DNA of 43,354 bases, from positions 1 to 43,354 of the forward strand of contig VGDZ01000022.1 of the NCBI GenBank assembly GCA_016869515.1, written 5' to 3'. A program made the position numbers and the translations under genes. The notes beneath the pieces were generated by a model. The model had not been told where the DNA came from and did no database searches. It worked only from the letters and a program-made list of their open reading frames with translations. Source of the DNA: Alphaproteobacteria bacterium (GTDB taxonomy: Bacteria; Pseudomonadota; Alphaproteobacteria; VGDZ01). This document shows positions 9,798-17,362 of this stretch, in pieces; positions within the stretch are counted from its first letter, which is position 1, and each line of letters opens with the position of its first letter.

Positions 9798-11027
9798 TCA
9801 GGCGCGCTTGTCCCAGGCCGGCATCGGATAGACCGGCTCGGAATCGGCATAGGCCCGCGGCACCACCACCTTGAGCTTGCCGCCGCGGTTCTGGATGCCG
9901 GCATTGCCGAGGCCGCCATTGTGGCCCTTGGCGTCAAAGGCGATGCCGGGGCCGATCGAGACGTTGTTCTTGATATTGGTCGCGGCCAGCGCGTCGCGCA
10001 GCTTGCCCGGATCGGCCGAACCCGCGCGCTTGAAGGCATCGGCGCAGATCAGCGCCGCCTCGAAGCTGTAGACGTGGTTGGTGTCGATGTTGATGCCGGG
10101 ATAGGCCTTGGCGCCGCGTTCGAGCAGATAGCGGGTCAAGGGCTTGGAGGGGTCGTACCAAGGCACCAACGAGATGATGTGGTCGCCGTTCTTGCCCAGG
10201 GTCTTGAGGTACTGGTCCTCGTAGAAGCCGGGACCGGACGAGACCACCGCCTTGGGCGACCAGCGCTGCTTGATCAGCTCGCGGGTCAGCAGCATGGCGT
10301 CGTTGAGCCGCGACACCGTCCACAGCAGCTCGGCGCCGGTGGCCTTGGCCTTGGCGATCTCGACCGAGAGGTCGCGGGCGTTGGGGTCGTAGGCGATGAC
10401 GTCGGCGAACTTGTAGGGCATCTCGATGCGCTGCATCAGCCCGAGCAGGCCGGCCTTGAGCGATTCGCCGAAGGTGTCGTTGACGTGCAGCAGCACCGCC
10501 GATTTGGGCGCGTCCTTCTTGTACTCGTAGAGCTCGCGCTGCAGGTTGAGCGCGTCCTGGGCGATGCGCACGCCGTTGGGGAAGTTGCGGAACACGAACT
10601 TGTAGCCCTGTTCGGTGATCGGCGGTGCGGCGGCGATGTTGATCACCAGCGGCACGCCCTTCTGCTCGCAGACCTGGGCCAGCGCGGTGGTGGCGCCGGA
10701 ATCGAACGCGCCGGTGACGATCTGGGCGCCGTCCTGGATCACCTTTTCGGTCACGGCGCGGGCGCGCTGGACGTTGGTCTCGGTGTCGACCGGCATGTAC
10801 TGGATTTCGGGATAGCCCAGTTCCTTGAGGATCGGCAGCGCCAGGTCGTAGCCCTGCTGGCAGGACTGGCCGATTTTGCCCTGCGGGCCCGAGCGCGGCA
10901 GCACCACGCCGACCTTGAGCGGCGCGCCCTGGGCGCGGGCGATCGCAAACGGCTGGGCAAAGGCCAGGCCGGCGGCGCCGGCGATGACCGCGCGACGGCT
11001 GGGACGGCGGTTCTTGGTGGTGGGCAT
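9798..11027 (-). CDS. Periplasmic substrate-binding protein of Liv-type ABC importer (Tat-exported)
   Basis: A 409-residue type-I periplasmic binding protein (Peripla_BP_6, LivK-like). The N-terminus has a twin-arginine signal: SRRAVIAGAAGLAFA, with cleavage expected after about AIARAQ. The mature part begins APLKVGVVLPRSGPQG, the usual first strand and ligand loop. I prefer ATG 11027 to the ATG at 11051 because GGGGAG lies 9 bases upstream of 11027, while the longer form would bury that site in coding sequence. It is the promoter-proximal gene of the importer operon. Ligand unknown; aromatic acids fit the downstream CoA ligase, amino acids remain possible. Confidence 0.93.
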   Translation of the reverse strand: MPTTKNRRPSRRAVIAGAAGLAFAQPFAIARAQGAPLKVGVVLPRSGPQGKIGQSCQQGYDLALPILKELGYPEIQYMPVDTETNVQRARAVTEKVIQDGAQIVTGAFDSGATTALAQVCEQKGVPLVINIAAAPPITEQGYKFVFRNFPNGVRIAQDALNLQRELYEYKKDAPKSAVLLHVNDTFGESLKAGLLGLMQRIEMPYKFADVIAYDPNARDLSVEIAKAKATGAELLWTVSRLNDAMLLTRELIKQRWSPKAVVSSGPGFYEDQYLKTLGKNGDHIISLVPWYDPSKPLTRYLLERGAKAYPGINIDTNHVYSFEAALICADAFKRAGSADPGKLRDALAATNIKNNVSIGPGIAFDAKGHNGGLGNAGIQNRGGKLKVVVPRAYADSEPVYPMPAWDKRA

Positions 11028-11094
11028 GGACGTGTTCTCCCCGGATTTCATGGGGGATTCTCTAGCATGACCCTCGCTGCGGCTCTAGGCCCAA

Positions 11095-11229
11095 GGGCAT
11101 GATCGATCTGTCTTGAACCGGACGCTTCAAGACAGATCGTGAATCAAGCCCTCGTATTCCGCTTTGGACCGCGATTCGCGGTTCGCCTGGAAAAGGGTCT
11201 GCGATTTCATGCGAACCGATCGCGGTCCA
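11095..11229 (+). repeat. Dispersed two-hairpin repeat, copy 1 (long form)
   Basis: Begins GGGCATGATCGATC. The first hairpin has arms 11105-11117 and 11126-11138 (GATCTGTCTTGAA and its complement). The linker CTCGTATTCCGCTTT follows. The second hairpin has outer arms GGACCGCGAT (11166-11175) and ATCGCGGTCC (11219-11228), extended by GGTTCGC/GCGAACC. It lies in the divergent gap between the importer operon and the ABC-like gene. Copies 2-4 are at 20533, 27550 and 42251. Confidence 0.85.
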
Positions 11230-11296
11230 GGGGGCCAGTTTCCTGATGCGCGGTGCCCGTCTGTCGGCTTAGAGTGGCGGCCGGAACCGGGCCCGC

Positions 11297-14011
11297 ATGG
11301 ACAAAAGCGTCTTCGCCTATATCTGGCGCCACAGCAAGGCCGAGCAGATCGTCATTCTCGGCCTGGTCCTGGTCAGCCAGTTCCTCTATTTCATCTCGCT
11401 GACGATCCCCAAGACCATCGTCAACGACGGCATCGAGGGCAAGGCCTTCAAGAAGGCGCCCGAGATTCCGTTCCTGAAGTTCGACCTGCCGCTGCCGGGC
11501 TGGCTGTTCGACCAGGGCTCGCTGCGGCTGTTCGACGGCTTCATGCTGGCGCAGTGGCCCTACCTGGTGGCGATGAGCCTGCTGTTCCTGACCATGGTCA
11601 CCGTCAACGGCCTGTTCAAGATGCAGATCAACACGCTCAAGGGCCGCATGGGCGAGCGCATGCTGCGCCGCCTGCGCTTCGAGCTTTACGACCGCATGCT
11701 GCGCTTCCCGCTGCCGCATTTCCGCAAGGTCAAGGCGGCCGAGATGGCCGGCATGGTCAATAACGAGGTCGAGCCGCTGGGCGGCTTCATCAGCGAGGCC
11801 TTCATCCAGCCGGCCTATCTCGGCGGGCAGGCCCTGACCGCGTTGTTGTTCATCATGCTGCAAAGCCTGGCGATGGGGGTGATCGTCATCGTCGTGCTGG
11901 CGGTGCAGGCCTTCGTCATCCCGCAACTGCGCAAGCGCATCCTGGTGCTGTCCAAGCAGCGCCAGCTTCAGACCCGGGCGCTGTCGGGCCGCATCGCCGA
12001 GACCGTCGACGGCAGCCAGGAGATCCACCTCAACGCCACCTCGAACTACGAACGCGCCGACATCGGCCGCCGGCTGGGCCAGATCTTCGTGGTGCGCTTC
12101 GAGCTGTTCAAGCGCAAGTTCCTGGCCAAGTTCCTCAACAACCTGCTGTCGCAGACCACGCCCTTCACCATCTTCCTGATCGGCGGCTACGGCGTGCTGT
12201 TCGGCGACATGCAGATCGGCAGCGTGGTCGGCGTGCTGCTGGCCTACAAGGACTTGCCGGGGCCGGTCAAGGAACTGATCGATTGGGACCAGCATCGCAC
12301 CGAGGTCCAGCAGAAATACGAGCAGGTGATCGAGCAGTTCGCGCCCGAGGGCATGATGGACCCGACGTTGCAGGCGCTGCCCGAGGGGCCGGTGCCGGCG
12401 CTTGCCGGCGATCTCGAGACGGTCGGCCTGACGCTGGCCGACGAGGGCGGGGCCAAGCCGTTGGACGCCCTGGCGTTGTCGCTGCCGTTGGGCACCAAGT
12501 TGGCGCTGGTCGGCCCGGCCACCGGCGGCCGCGACGTGCTGGCCCAGGTCTTGGCCCGCATCCTCCCGCCCACCGCCGGCAGCGCCAAGATCGGCGGCAG
12601 CGACCTGCTGGCGCTGCCGGAATCGACCGTCGGCGCGCGGCTGGCCTATGTCGGGCCCGATGTCTACCTGTTCCCGCTGTCGATCCGCGACAACCTGCTC
12701 TATGCGTTGAAGCGCCGGCCGATGACCAAGGCGCGCTACGCCGAGGCCGCTCTGGCCCAGCACGAGGCCGAACGCGCCGAGACCAGGCGCGCCGGCAACC
12801 CGGATCTCGATCCGACCGACGACTGGATCGACCGCGAGGCGGCCGGCGCGGTCGACAATGCCGGGTTGACGGCGCGGCTGGTGGCGATGCTGAAGGTGGT
12901 CGAGTTGGAGGAGGACGTCTACACCCTCGGCCTGCGCGGCACGATCGACCCCAAGGTCAAGCCCGACGTCGCCGCCGCCATCCTCGGCGCGCGCAACGCG
13001 CTGCACGAGACGCTGGCGGACCCGTCGCTGGCATCGCTGGTCGAGCCGTTCGACGCCAGCCGCTACAACCGCAACATGTCGCTGGCCGGGAATTTGCTGT
13101 TCGGCACCCCGGTCGGCAACGTCTTCAATCCCGACAATCTCGGCCGCCATCCGCTGGTGCTGGCGGCGCTGCGCCAGGCCGGGCTGGAGGCCGGCATTCT
13201 CGCCATGGGCGTCAAGATCGCCGAGACCATGGTCGAGCTGTTCGCCGACCTGGCGCCGGACAATCCGTTCTTCGAGCAGTACAGCTTCATCTCGGCGGAG
13301 GACCTGCCCGAATACCGCGGCCTGCTGCAGCGCCTGGCCGGCCGCGATCCTTCGCAACTGGGCGAGGACGAGCAGGCGCGCTTCACGGCGCTGCCGTTCC
13401 GCTATGTCGAGGCGCGTCACCGCTTGGGCCTGATCGACGCCGCGATGGAGGAACGCGTGCTGGCGGCCCGGCGCGCCTTCGCCGAAGCGCTGCCGCTGGA
13501 ACTGCGCGGCGCGGTCGCGTTCTACGACCATGCCGCCTACAATTCCGCCGCCACGCTGCAGGACAACATCCTGTTCGGCCGGCCGGTCTACGGCCAGGCG
13601 CGCAGCGCCGAGCGCGTCGGCCAGTTGATCAACGAGGTACTGGACGGGCTCGGCCTGCGCTCGCGGGTGATCGAGGTCGGGCTCGACTACAACGTCGGCA
13701 TCGCCGGCAAGCGGCTGGCGCCGGCCCAACGCCAGAAGATCGGCCTGGCGCGGGCGCTGATCAAGCGCTCCGACCTGCTGATCCTCAACGAGCCGACCTC
13801 GGCGCTCGACGCCGCGGCGCAAGTCCGCATCCGCGACAAGGTGCTGGCGGCGGCCGAGGGGCGGGGCGTGATCTGGTCGCTGGGCCGTCCGGCGCTGGCC
13901 GACGCCTTCGAGCAGGTGGCGCTGCTGCAGGGCGGCAAGCTTACGGCGCGCGGCACGCCGGCCGAGATCGCCGCCAATCCGCTCTACGCCGAATTCGCGG
14001 CCGCCAACTAG
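11297..14011 (+). CDS. ABC-exporter-like membrane protein with degenerate, expanded nucleotide-binding domain
   Basis: A 904-residue protein with an N-terminal type-IV exporter-like membrane domain (about six hydrophobic segments within residues 10-330) and a C-terminal ABC domain. The ABC domain is abnormal. The Walker A position reads GPATGGRD (residues 406-413), lacking the lysine and following Ser/Thr. The signature is LAPAQ, not LSGGQ. Walker B ends LILNEPTSALD, with Asn831 in place of Asp but Glu832 kept. The H-loop region GVIWSLGRP has no histidine. Between the Q-loop region and the signature lie about 300 extra residues. These repeat a DN(I/L)L(F/Y)G-like motif at residues 465, 599 and 756, normally present once. 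ATP hydrolysis is doubtful. The next gene, 21 bases on, is a cyclic-nucleotide-binding protein. Confidence 0.85.
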   Translation: MDKSVFAYIWRHSKAEQIVILGLVLVSQFLYFISLTIPKTIVNDGIEGKAFKKAPEIPFLKFDLPLPGWLFDQGSLRLFDGFMLAQWPYLVAMSLLFLTMVTVNGLFKMQINTLKGRMGERMLRRLRFELYDRMLRFPLPHFRKVKAAEMAGMVNNEVEPLGGFISEAFIQPAYLGGQALTALLFIMLQSLAMGVIVIVVLAVQAFVIPQLRKRILVLSKQRQLQTRALSGRIAETVDGSQEIHLNATSNYERADIGRRLGQIFVVRFELFKRKFLAKFLNNLLSQTTPFTIFLIGGYGVLFGDMQIGSVVGVLLAYKDLPGPVKELIDWDQHRTEVQQKYEQVIEQFAPEGMMDPTLQALPEGPVPALAGDLETVGLTLADEGGAKPLDALALSLPLGTKLALVGPATGGRDVLAQVLARILPPTAGSAKIGGSDLLALPESTVGARLAYVGPDVYLFPLSIRDNLLYALKRRPMTKARYAEAALAQHEAERAETRRAGNPDLDPTDDWIDREAAGAVDNAGLTARLVAMLKVVELEEDVYTLGLRGTIDPKVKPDVAAAILGARNALHETLADPSLASLVEPFDASRYNRNMSLAGNLLFGTPVGNVFNPDNLGRHPLVLAALRQAGLEAGILAMGVKIAETMVELFADLAPDNPFFEQYSFISAEDLPEYRGLLQRLAGRDPSQLGEDEQARFTALPFRYVEARHRLGLIDAAMEERVLAARRAFAEALPLELRGAVAFYDHAAYNSAATLQDNILFGRPVYGQARSAERVGQLINEVLDGLGLRSRVIEVGLDYNVGIAGKRLAPAQRQKIGLARALIKRSDLLILNEPTSALDAAAQVRIRDKVLAAAEGRGVIWSLGRPALADAFEQVALLQGGKLTARGTPAEIAANPLYAEFAAAN

Positions 14012-14032
14012 ACGGCCGCGGGGAGACCGACC

Positions 14033-14488
14033 ATGAGCCTGAACGAAGAAGTCGAGCTGCTGCGGCGGATCACGCTGTTCGCCAAGATCGAGCCTTCCAA
14101 GCTCAAGCTGTTGGCCTTCACCTCCGAGCGCGTCATCTACGAGGCCGGCCAGGAGCTGTTCCGCCAGGGCGATGCCGGCGATTCGGCCTATGTCGTGATG
14201 GAGGGCCAGGCCGACGTGCTGGTCGACACCCCCAAGGGACCGCTGACCGTGGCGACGCTGGGCGTCAACGACATCGTCGGCGAGATCGCCATTCTCTGCG
14301 ACGTGCCGCGCACCGCCACGGTCAAGGCCAAGTCGCGGCTGGTGACGCTGCGCATCGCCAAGGACCTGTTCTTCCGCATGGTCACCGAGTTCCCGCAGAT
14401 GGCGATCGAGATCATGCGCGAACTGGCGCACCGGCTGGACCAGACCAACCGCAAGCTGCGCGAGGCCGCGGCCAAGCGCGCCGATTGA
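14033..14488 (+). CDS. Stand-alone cyclic-nucleotide-binding domain protein
   Basis: A 151-residue protein that is almost entirely one CNMP-binding domain of the CRP/PKA type. The phosphate-binding cassette VGEIAILCDVPRTATV is intact, including the Glu and the Pro-Arg-x-Ala that bind the cyclic phosphate and ribose. A short C-terminal helix rich in charged residues (RLDQTNRKLREAAAKRAD) follows. There is no helix-turn-helix, so it is not a transcription factor; it more likely senses a nucleotide and contacts a partner. It sits 21 bases after the ABC-like gene and shares its stop with the TTG start of the methyltransferase, so the partner may be the ABC-like protein (inference). Confidence 0.9.
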   Translation: MSLNEEVELLRRITLFAKIEPSKLKLLAFTSERVIYEAGQELFRQGDAGDSAYVVMEGQADVLVDTPKGPLTVATLGVNDIVGEIAILCDVPRTATVKAKSRLVTLRIAKDLFFRMVTEFPQMAIEIMRELAHRLDQTNRKLREAAAKRAD

Positions 14489-14976
14489 GCCGGCTCGATT
14501 CCTTCATCCGCCGGCTGGAGGCGCAGCGCGCCTGCCTCGATCACGTCGTCGGCCTGATTGCCGGGCGCGACGGTCCGGCGCTGGAGATCGGGCTGGGCAA
14601 CGGCCGCACCTACGACCATCTGCGCGCGCGCCTGGGCGACCGCGCGCTTTACGCCTTCGATCGCGAGCTCAAGGCCCATCCCGATTGCGTGCCGCCGGCC
14701 GAGTTCCTGATCCTGGGCGATTTTCGCGACGGCTTTCGGCTTGCATCGGTGCGGATCGGCCGGCCGGCGGTGCTGGCGCATTGCGATTTCGGCTCGGGCG
14801 ATCGCGCCGCCACCGCGGCGCTGGCGGCGTGGCTGGGGCCCGCGCTCAAGCCGCTGCTGGCGCCGGGCGCGATCGTGCTGTCCGACCAGGCGCTGGACGG
14901 CTTTCGCCCGCTGCCCTTGCCGGCGGGCGTGGCCGAAGGACGCTATTTCCTCTATCGCCACGGCGATGGCGGCTGA
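14485..14976 (+). CDS. Small class I SAM-dependent methyltransferase-like protein
   Basis: A 163-residue protein with the SAM-binding loop ALEIGLGNGRTYDHL (motif I) near residue 31 and an acidic turn at ALYAFDRELKAHPDC. The fold is short and lacks an obvious substrate domain. The start is TTG at 14485 in a TTGA overlap with the preceding stop; the N-terminus MSRLDSFIRRLEAQRACLDH then reads directly into the fold, and no better ATG exists in frame. It is coupled to the cNMP protein upstream and lies six bases before the reductive dehalogenase. Substrate unknown. Confidence 0.85.
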   Translation: MSRLDSFIRRLEAQRACLDHVVGLIAGRDGPALEIGLGNGRTYDHLRARLGDRALYAFDRELKAHPDCVPPAEFLILGDFRDGFRLASVRIGRPAVLAHCDFGSGDRAATAALAAWLGPALKPLLAPGAIVLSDQALDGFRPLPLPAGVAEGRYFLYRHGDGG

Positions 14977-14982
14977 GCCGCC

Positions 14983-17175
14983 ATGTTGCTGCGGCCTCGC
15001 TCCCATGATCGGCCCTTCCATCTCGGCCCGCATGCGCTCGAGACCCTTGCGCGCGACGCCGGCCCGATCGCGCGCGAATCCGCGCTTCCGCCCGCAACCT
15101 CTACCGCTCCTCCGCCGGCCGATACCGACGCGCTCGGCCGCGCCCTCGCCCGCTATCGCGCCGTGCTGGCCGGGTTTCTCAAGGGGGAAAAAGCGCAAAC
15201 CCAGGCCCCCTTGCCGGCCGACCTCGCGCTGCGTGCGGCCGATCTCAAGGGCGGGGCCTATTTTCTCGACGCCGACGGCGCCGGCATCTGCGCCCTGCCC
15301 GAGAACGCTTGGTTGGCGGACAAGTCTCCGCCGGCGCATGGCCACGCGCTCGTCGTGCTGGTCGAATATCCGCGCCGGCCCGAACCGGGCAATCCCGCCC
15401 ATGACTGGGTCGGCCAGGATTTGACGGCCGCCGCCGCCGATCTGCGCGCGGTCGAAATCGCCGCCTGCCTGTCCGAGTATCTTCGCCGCCTCGGCTTCGA
15501 TGCCCGCGGCCATGTCGCCGGCCAAAGCCTGCTCGATCTCGACCGCCTCGCGGTTCTCGCCGGCCTGGCGGTGCGCGCGGGCGAGCGGCTGGTCCATCCC
15601 GTCATCGGCGCGGATTTCGCGCTGGCCGCGGTCTCGACCGATTGCGCGCTGGCGGTCGATCTGCCGCTGCGCGCCGATGTTGCCAGGCTCGGCGGCCTTC
15701 GCCAGTGGTGGGGCATCGCCGGCGCGCGCTCGGGCCGCGAGCGCGCCCGCCGCGCCCGCCGCGCGACCCATCTTTCGCCGCATGCGATGGAGCGGGTCAA
15801 GCGCGTCGACCGCCCGACCACGCTGATCCTCGACGACCAGATCCCGCGCGTGCCCAAGCGCGCCGCCTTTTTCCAGCGCGCTTTCCACGGCGATCTCGGC
15901 GACAAGGCCCGGCGCGAACGCACCCGCTTCGCCTTCAAGACCCCGTTCTCCTTCGCCCTGCTGCAGATCATCCGCGCGCTGGTGCCGCTGCAGGACGGGC
16001 CGGTGGCGACGCCCGCGCAAGCTCCCAAGGACGACCCAGCGGCGCTGGCCCGCGCCGTCAAGTCGCTGTCCCATCTGCTCGGTTCCGACCTCACCGGGAT
16101 TTGCCGCGTGCCGCGCTATGCCTGGTTCTCGCACAAGGAAGACGGCAGCCCGATCGCGCCCTATCACCGCAACGCCGCCGTGATGCTGATCGACCAGGGC
16201 TACGACACCATGGAAGGCGCCAGCGGCGACGACTGGATCTCGGGCGCGCAGTCGATGCGGGCCTATCTGCGCGGCGCGCTGATCGCGGGTGTGATGGGCG
16301 AGTTCCTGCGCGCCTGCGGCCATCCGGCGCGGGCGCAGACCAATGCCGACAGCGACGTGCTGCAGATTCCGCTGATCCTGTGGGCGGGCCTGGGCGAGAT
16401 GAGCCGGATCGGCGAGCTGGTGCTCAATCCCTTCGTCGGCCCGCGCTTCAAGTCGGTGGTGCTGACCACCGATCTCGATTTGGCGCCCGACCGGCCGATC
16501 GATTTCGGGCTGCAGCGGTTCTGCGGCGAGTGCCGCAAATGCGCCCGCGAATGTCCCTGCGATGCCATCCCCGCCGGCGGCAAGGTGATGTTCAACGGCT
16601 ACGAGACCTGGAAGCCCGACGTCGAGCGCTGCACGCGCTATCGCCTGACCAATCCCAAGGGCTCGGCCTGCGGGCGCTGCATGAAGGCCTGTCCGCTCAA
16701 CAAGACGGTCGACGCCGACGGCGCGCTGGCGATCCGGCTGTGGAGCCGGCTGGGCATCGCCGCCGGCTGGCTGAAGCCGATCCTGGTGCCGGTGGCGACG
16801 CGGCTGGACGATTGGCTGGGCAATGGGCGGATCAACCCGATCAAGCGCTGGTGGCTGGATTACGAGTTGATCGCGGGCAAGGCGGTCGAGCCGCGCGGCA
16901 CCAACCGCCGCCAGCTCGATCCCGGCCGCAGGCTCGATCCGGCGACGCAGAAGCTGGCGCTGTTTCCGGCGGCGCTGATGCCGCCGCCCGACCGCCAGGC
17001 GGCGATGCCGCTCGCGCGCAAGGCCGGGCTGGCAGCGGCCGAACGCGCCGAAAGCCCCGAGGCCGCGCGCCGGCGCATCCAAGCCGGCGGCGCGCCGCCC
17101 GAAGACTGGCGCCCAACCCCGCCCGAGGGCGGCGCCCCAACTCAAGCCGCGATCGGCAATCCCTACCGACGCTGA
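14983..17175 (+). CDS. Cytoplasmic reductive dehalogenase (NpRdhA-type, cobalamin and two 4Fe-4S)
   Basis: A 730-residue RdhA-family protein without a Tat or Sec signal, so cytoplasmic like the catabolic enzyme NpRdhA. A degenerate copy of the B12-binding fold (about residues 87-230) precedes the catalytic copy (about 345-510). Paired motifs are DGAGICALPENAW against SDLTGICRVPRYAW, and HDWVGQDLTAAAADLRA against DDWISGAQSMRAYLRG. The iron-sulphur module follows: CGECRKCARECP with cysteines 514, 517, 520 and 524, then Cys550 and CGRCMKACP with 563, 566 and 570. Tyr428 and Lys490 fall where NpRdhA has Tyr426 and Lys488 (recalled from the literature), so reductive removal of halide is plausible. 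No dedicated electron-transfer gene is adjacent. ATG 14983 is six bases after the methyltransferase stop. Confidence 0.85.
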   Translation: MLLRPRSHDRPFHLGPHALETLARDAGPIARESALPPATSTAPPPADTDALGRALARYRAVLAGFLKGEKAQTQAPLPADLALRAADLKGGAYFLDADGAGICALPENAWLADKSPPAHGHALVVLVEYPRRPEPGNPAHDWVGQDLTAAAADLRAVEIAACLSEYLRRLGFDARGHVAGQSLLDLDRLAVLAGLAVRAGERLVHPVIGADFALAAVSTDCALAVDLPLRADVARLGGLRQWWGIAGARSGRERARRARRATHLSPHAMERVKRVDRPTTLILDDQIPRVPKRAAFFQRAFHGDLGDKARRERTRFAFKTPFSFALLQIIRALVPLQDGPVATPAQAPKDDPAALARAVKSLSHLLGSDLTGICRVPRYAWFSHKEDGSPIAPYHRNAAVMLIDQGYDTMEGASGDDWISGAQSMRAYLRGALIAGVMGEFLRACGHPARAQTNADSDVLQIPLILWAGLGEMSRIGELVLNPFVGPRFKSVVLTTDLDLAPDRPIDFGLQRFCGECRKCARECPCDAIPAGGKVMFNGYETWKPDVERCTRYRLTNPKGSACGRCMKACPLNKTVDADGALAIRLWSRLGIAAGWLKPILVPVATRLDDWLGNGRINPIKRWWLDYELIAGKAVEPRGTNRRQLDPGRRLDPATQKLALFPAALMPPPDRQAAMPLARKAGLAAAERAESPEAARRRIQAGGAPPEDWRPTPPEGGAPTQAAIGNPYRR

Positions 17176-17287
17176 GGCTGCGCCCGACGACGCCCGCGCT
17201 GCCCTTCAAGCGCGCCGAGGATCTGGCGCGTTTCGTCGCCGGCCCGCGCAAGGCCGGGCTGGCCGGTTGAGGCGAAATCGCGCCGCC

Positions 17288-17302
17288 TTAACCGCCGGTT
17301 AA
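17288..17302. promoter_or_regulatory. Candidate CtrA box upstream of the CHAT gene
   Basis: TTAACCGCCGGTTAA matches the TTAA-N7-TTAA pattern bound by the alphaproteobacterial cell-cycle regulator CtrA and is also a perfect inverted repeat with a 3-base centre. It lies 60 bases before the start of the CHAT lipoprotein gene, a sensible promoter position. No clear -35/-10 pair is visible next to it. The call rests on one site. Confidence 0.4.
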
Positions 17303-17362
17303 TCATTTCCGCTTAGTCTGATCTCGGCCGCGGCAGAACCCGGCCGTAAGGACGCGCGCGCC

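Noticed and set aside
9798-11051. Longer start at ATG 11051 for the binding protein
   Set aside because: The ribosome site GGGGAG would be inside the coding sequence; ATG 11027 is correctly spaced and still includes the whole Tat signal.
11207-14431. 1074-codon minus-strand frame opposite the ABC-like gene
   Set aside because: Shadow of the plus-strand gene: Gln/Arg/Asp-rich low-complexity translation, no domain, no start context.
14188-17145. 985-codon minus-strand frame opposite the cNMP, methyltransferase and RdhA genes
   Set aside because: The plus-strand frames carry catalytic motifs and coupled starts; this is an antisense artefact of codon bias.
17176-17270. Possible frame-shifted C-terminal extension of RdhA (tail ending FVAGPRKAGLAG)
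   Set aside because: The RdhA already has the Fe-S module and a full-length C-terminus; the extra tail is in another frame and has no recognised match.
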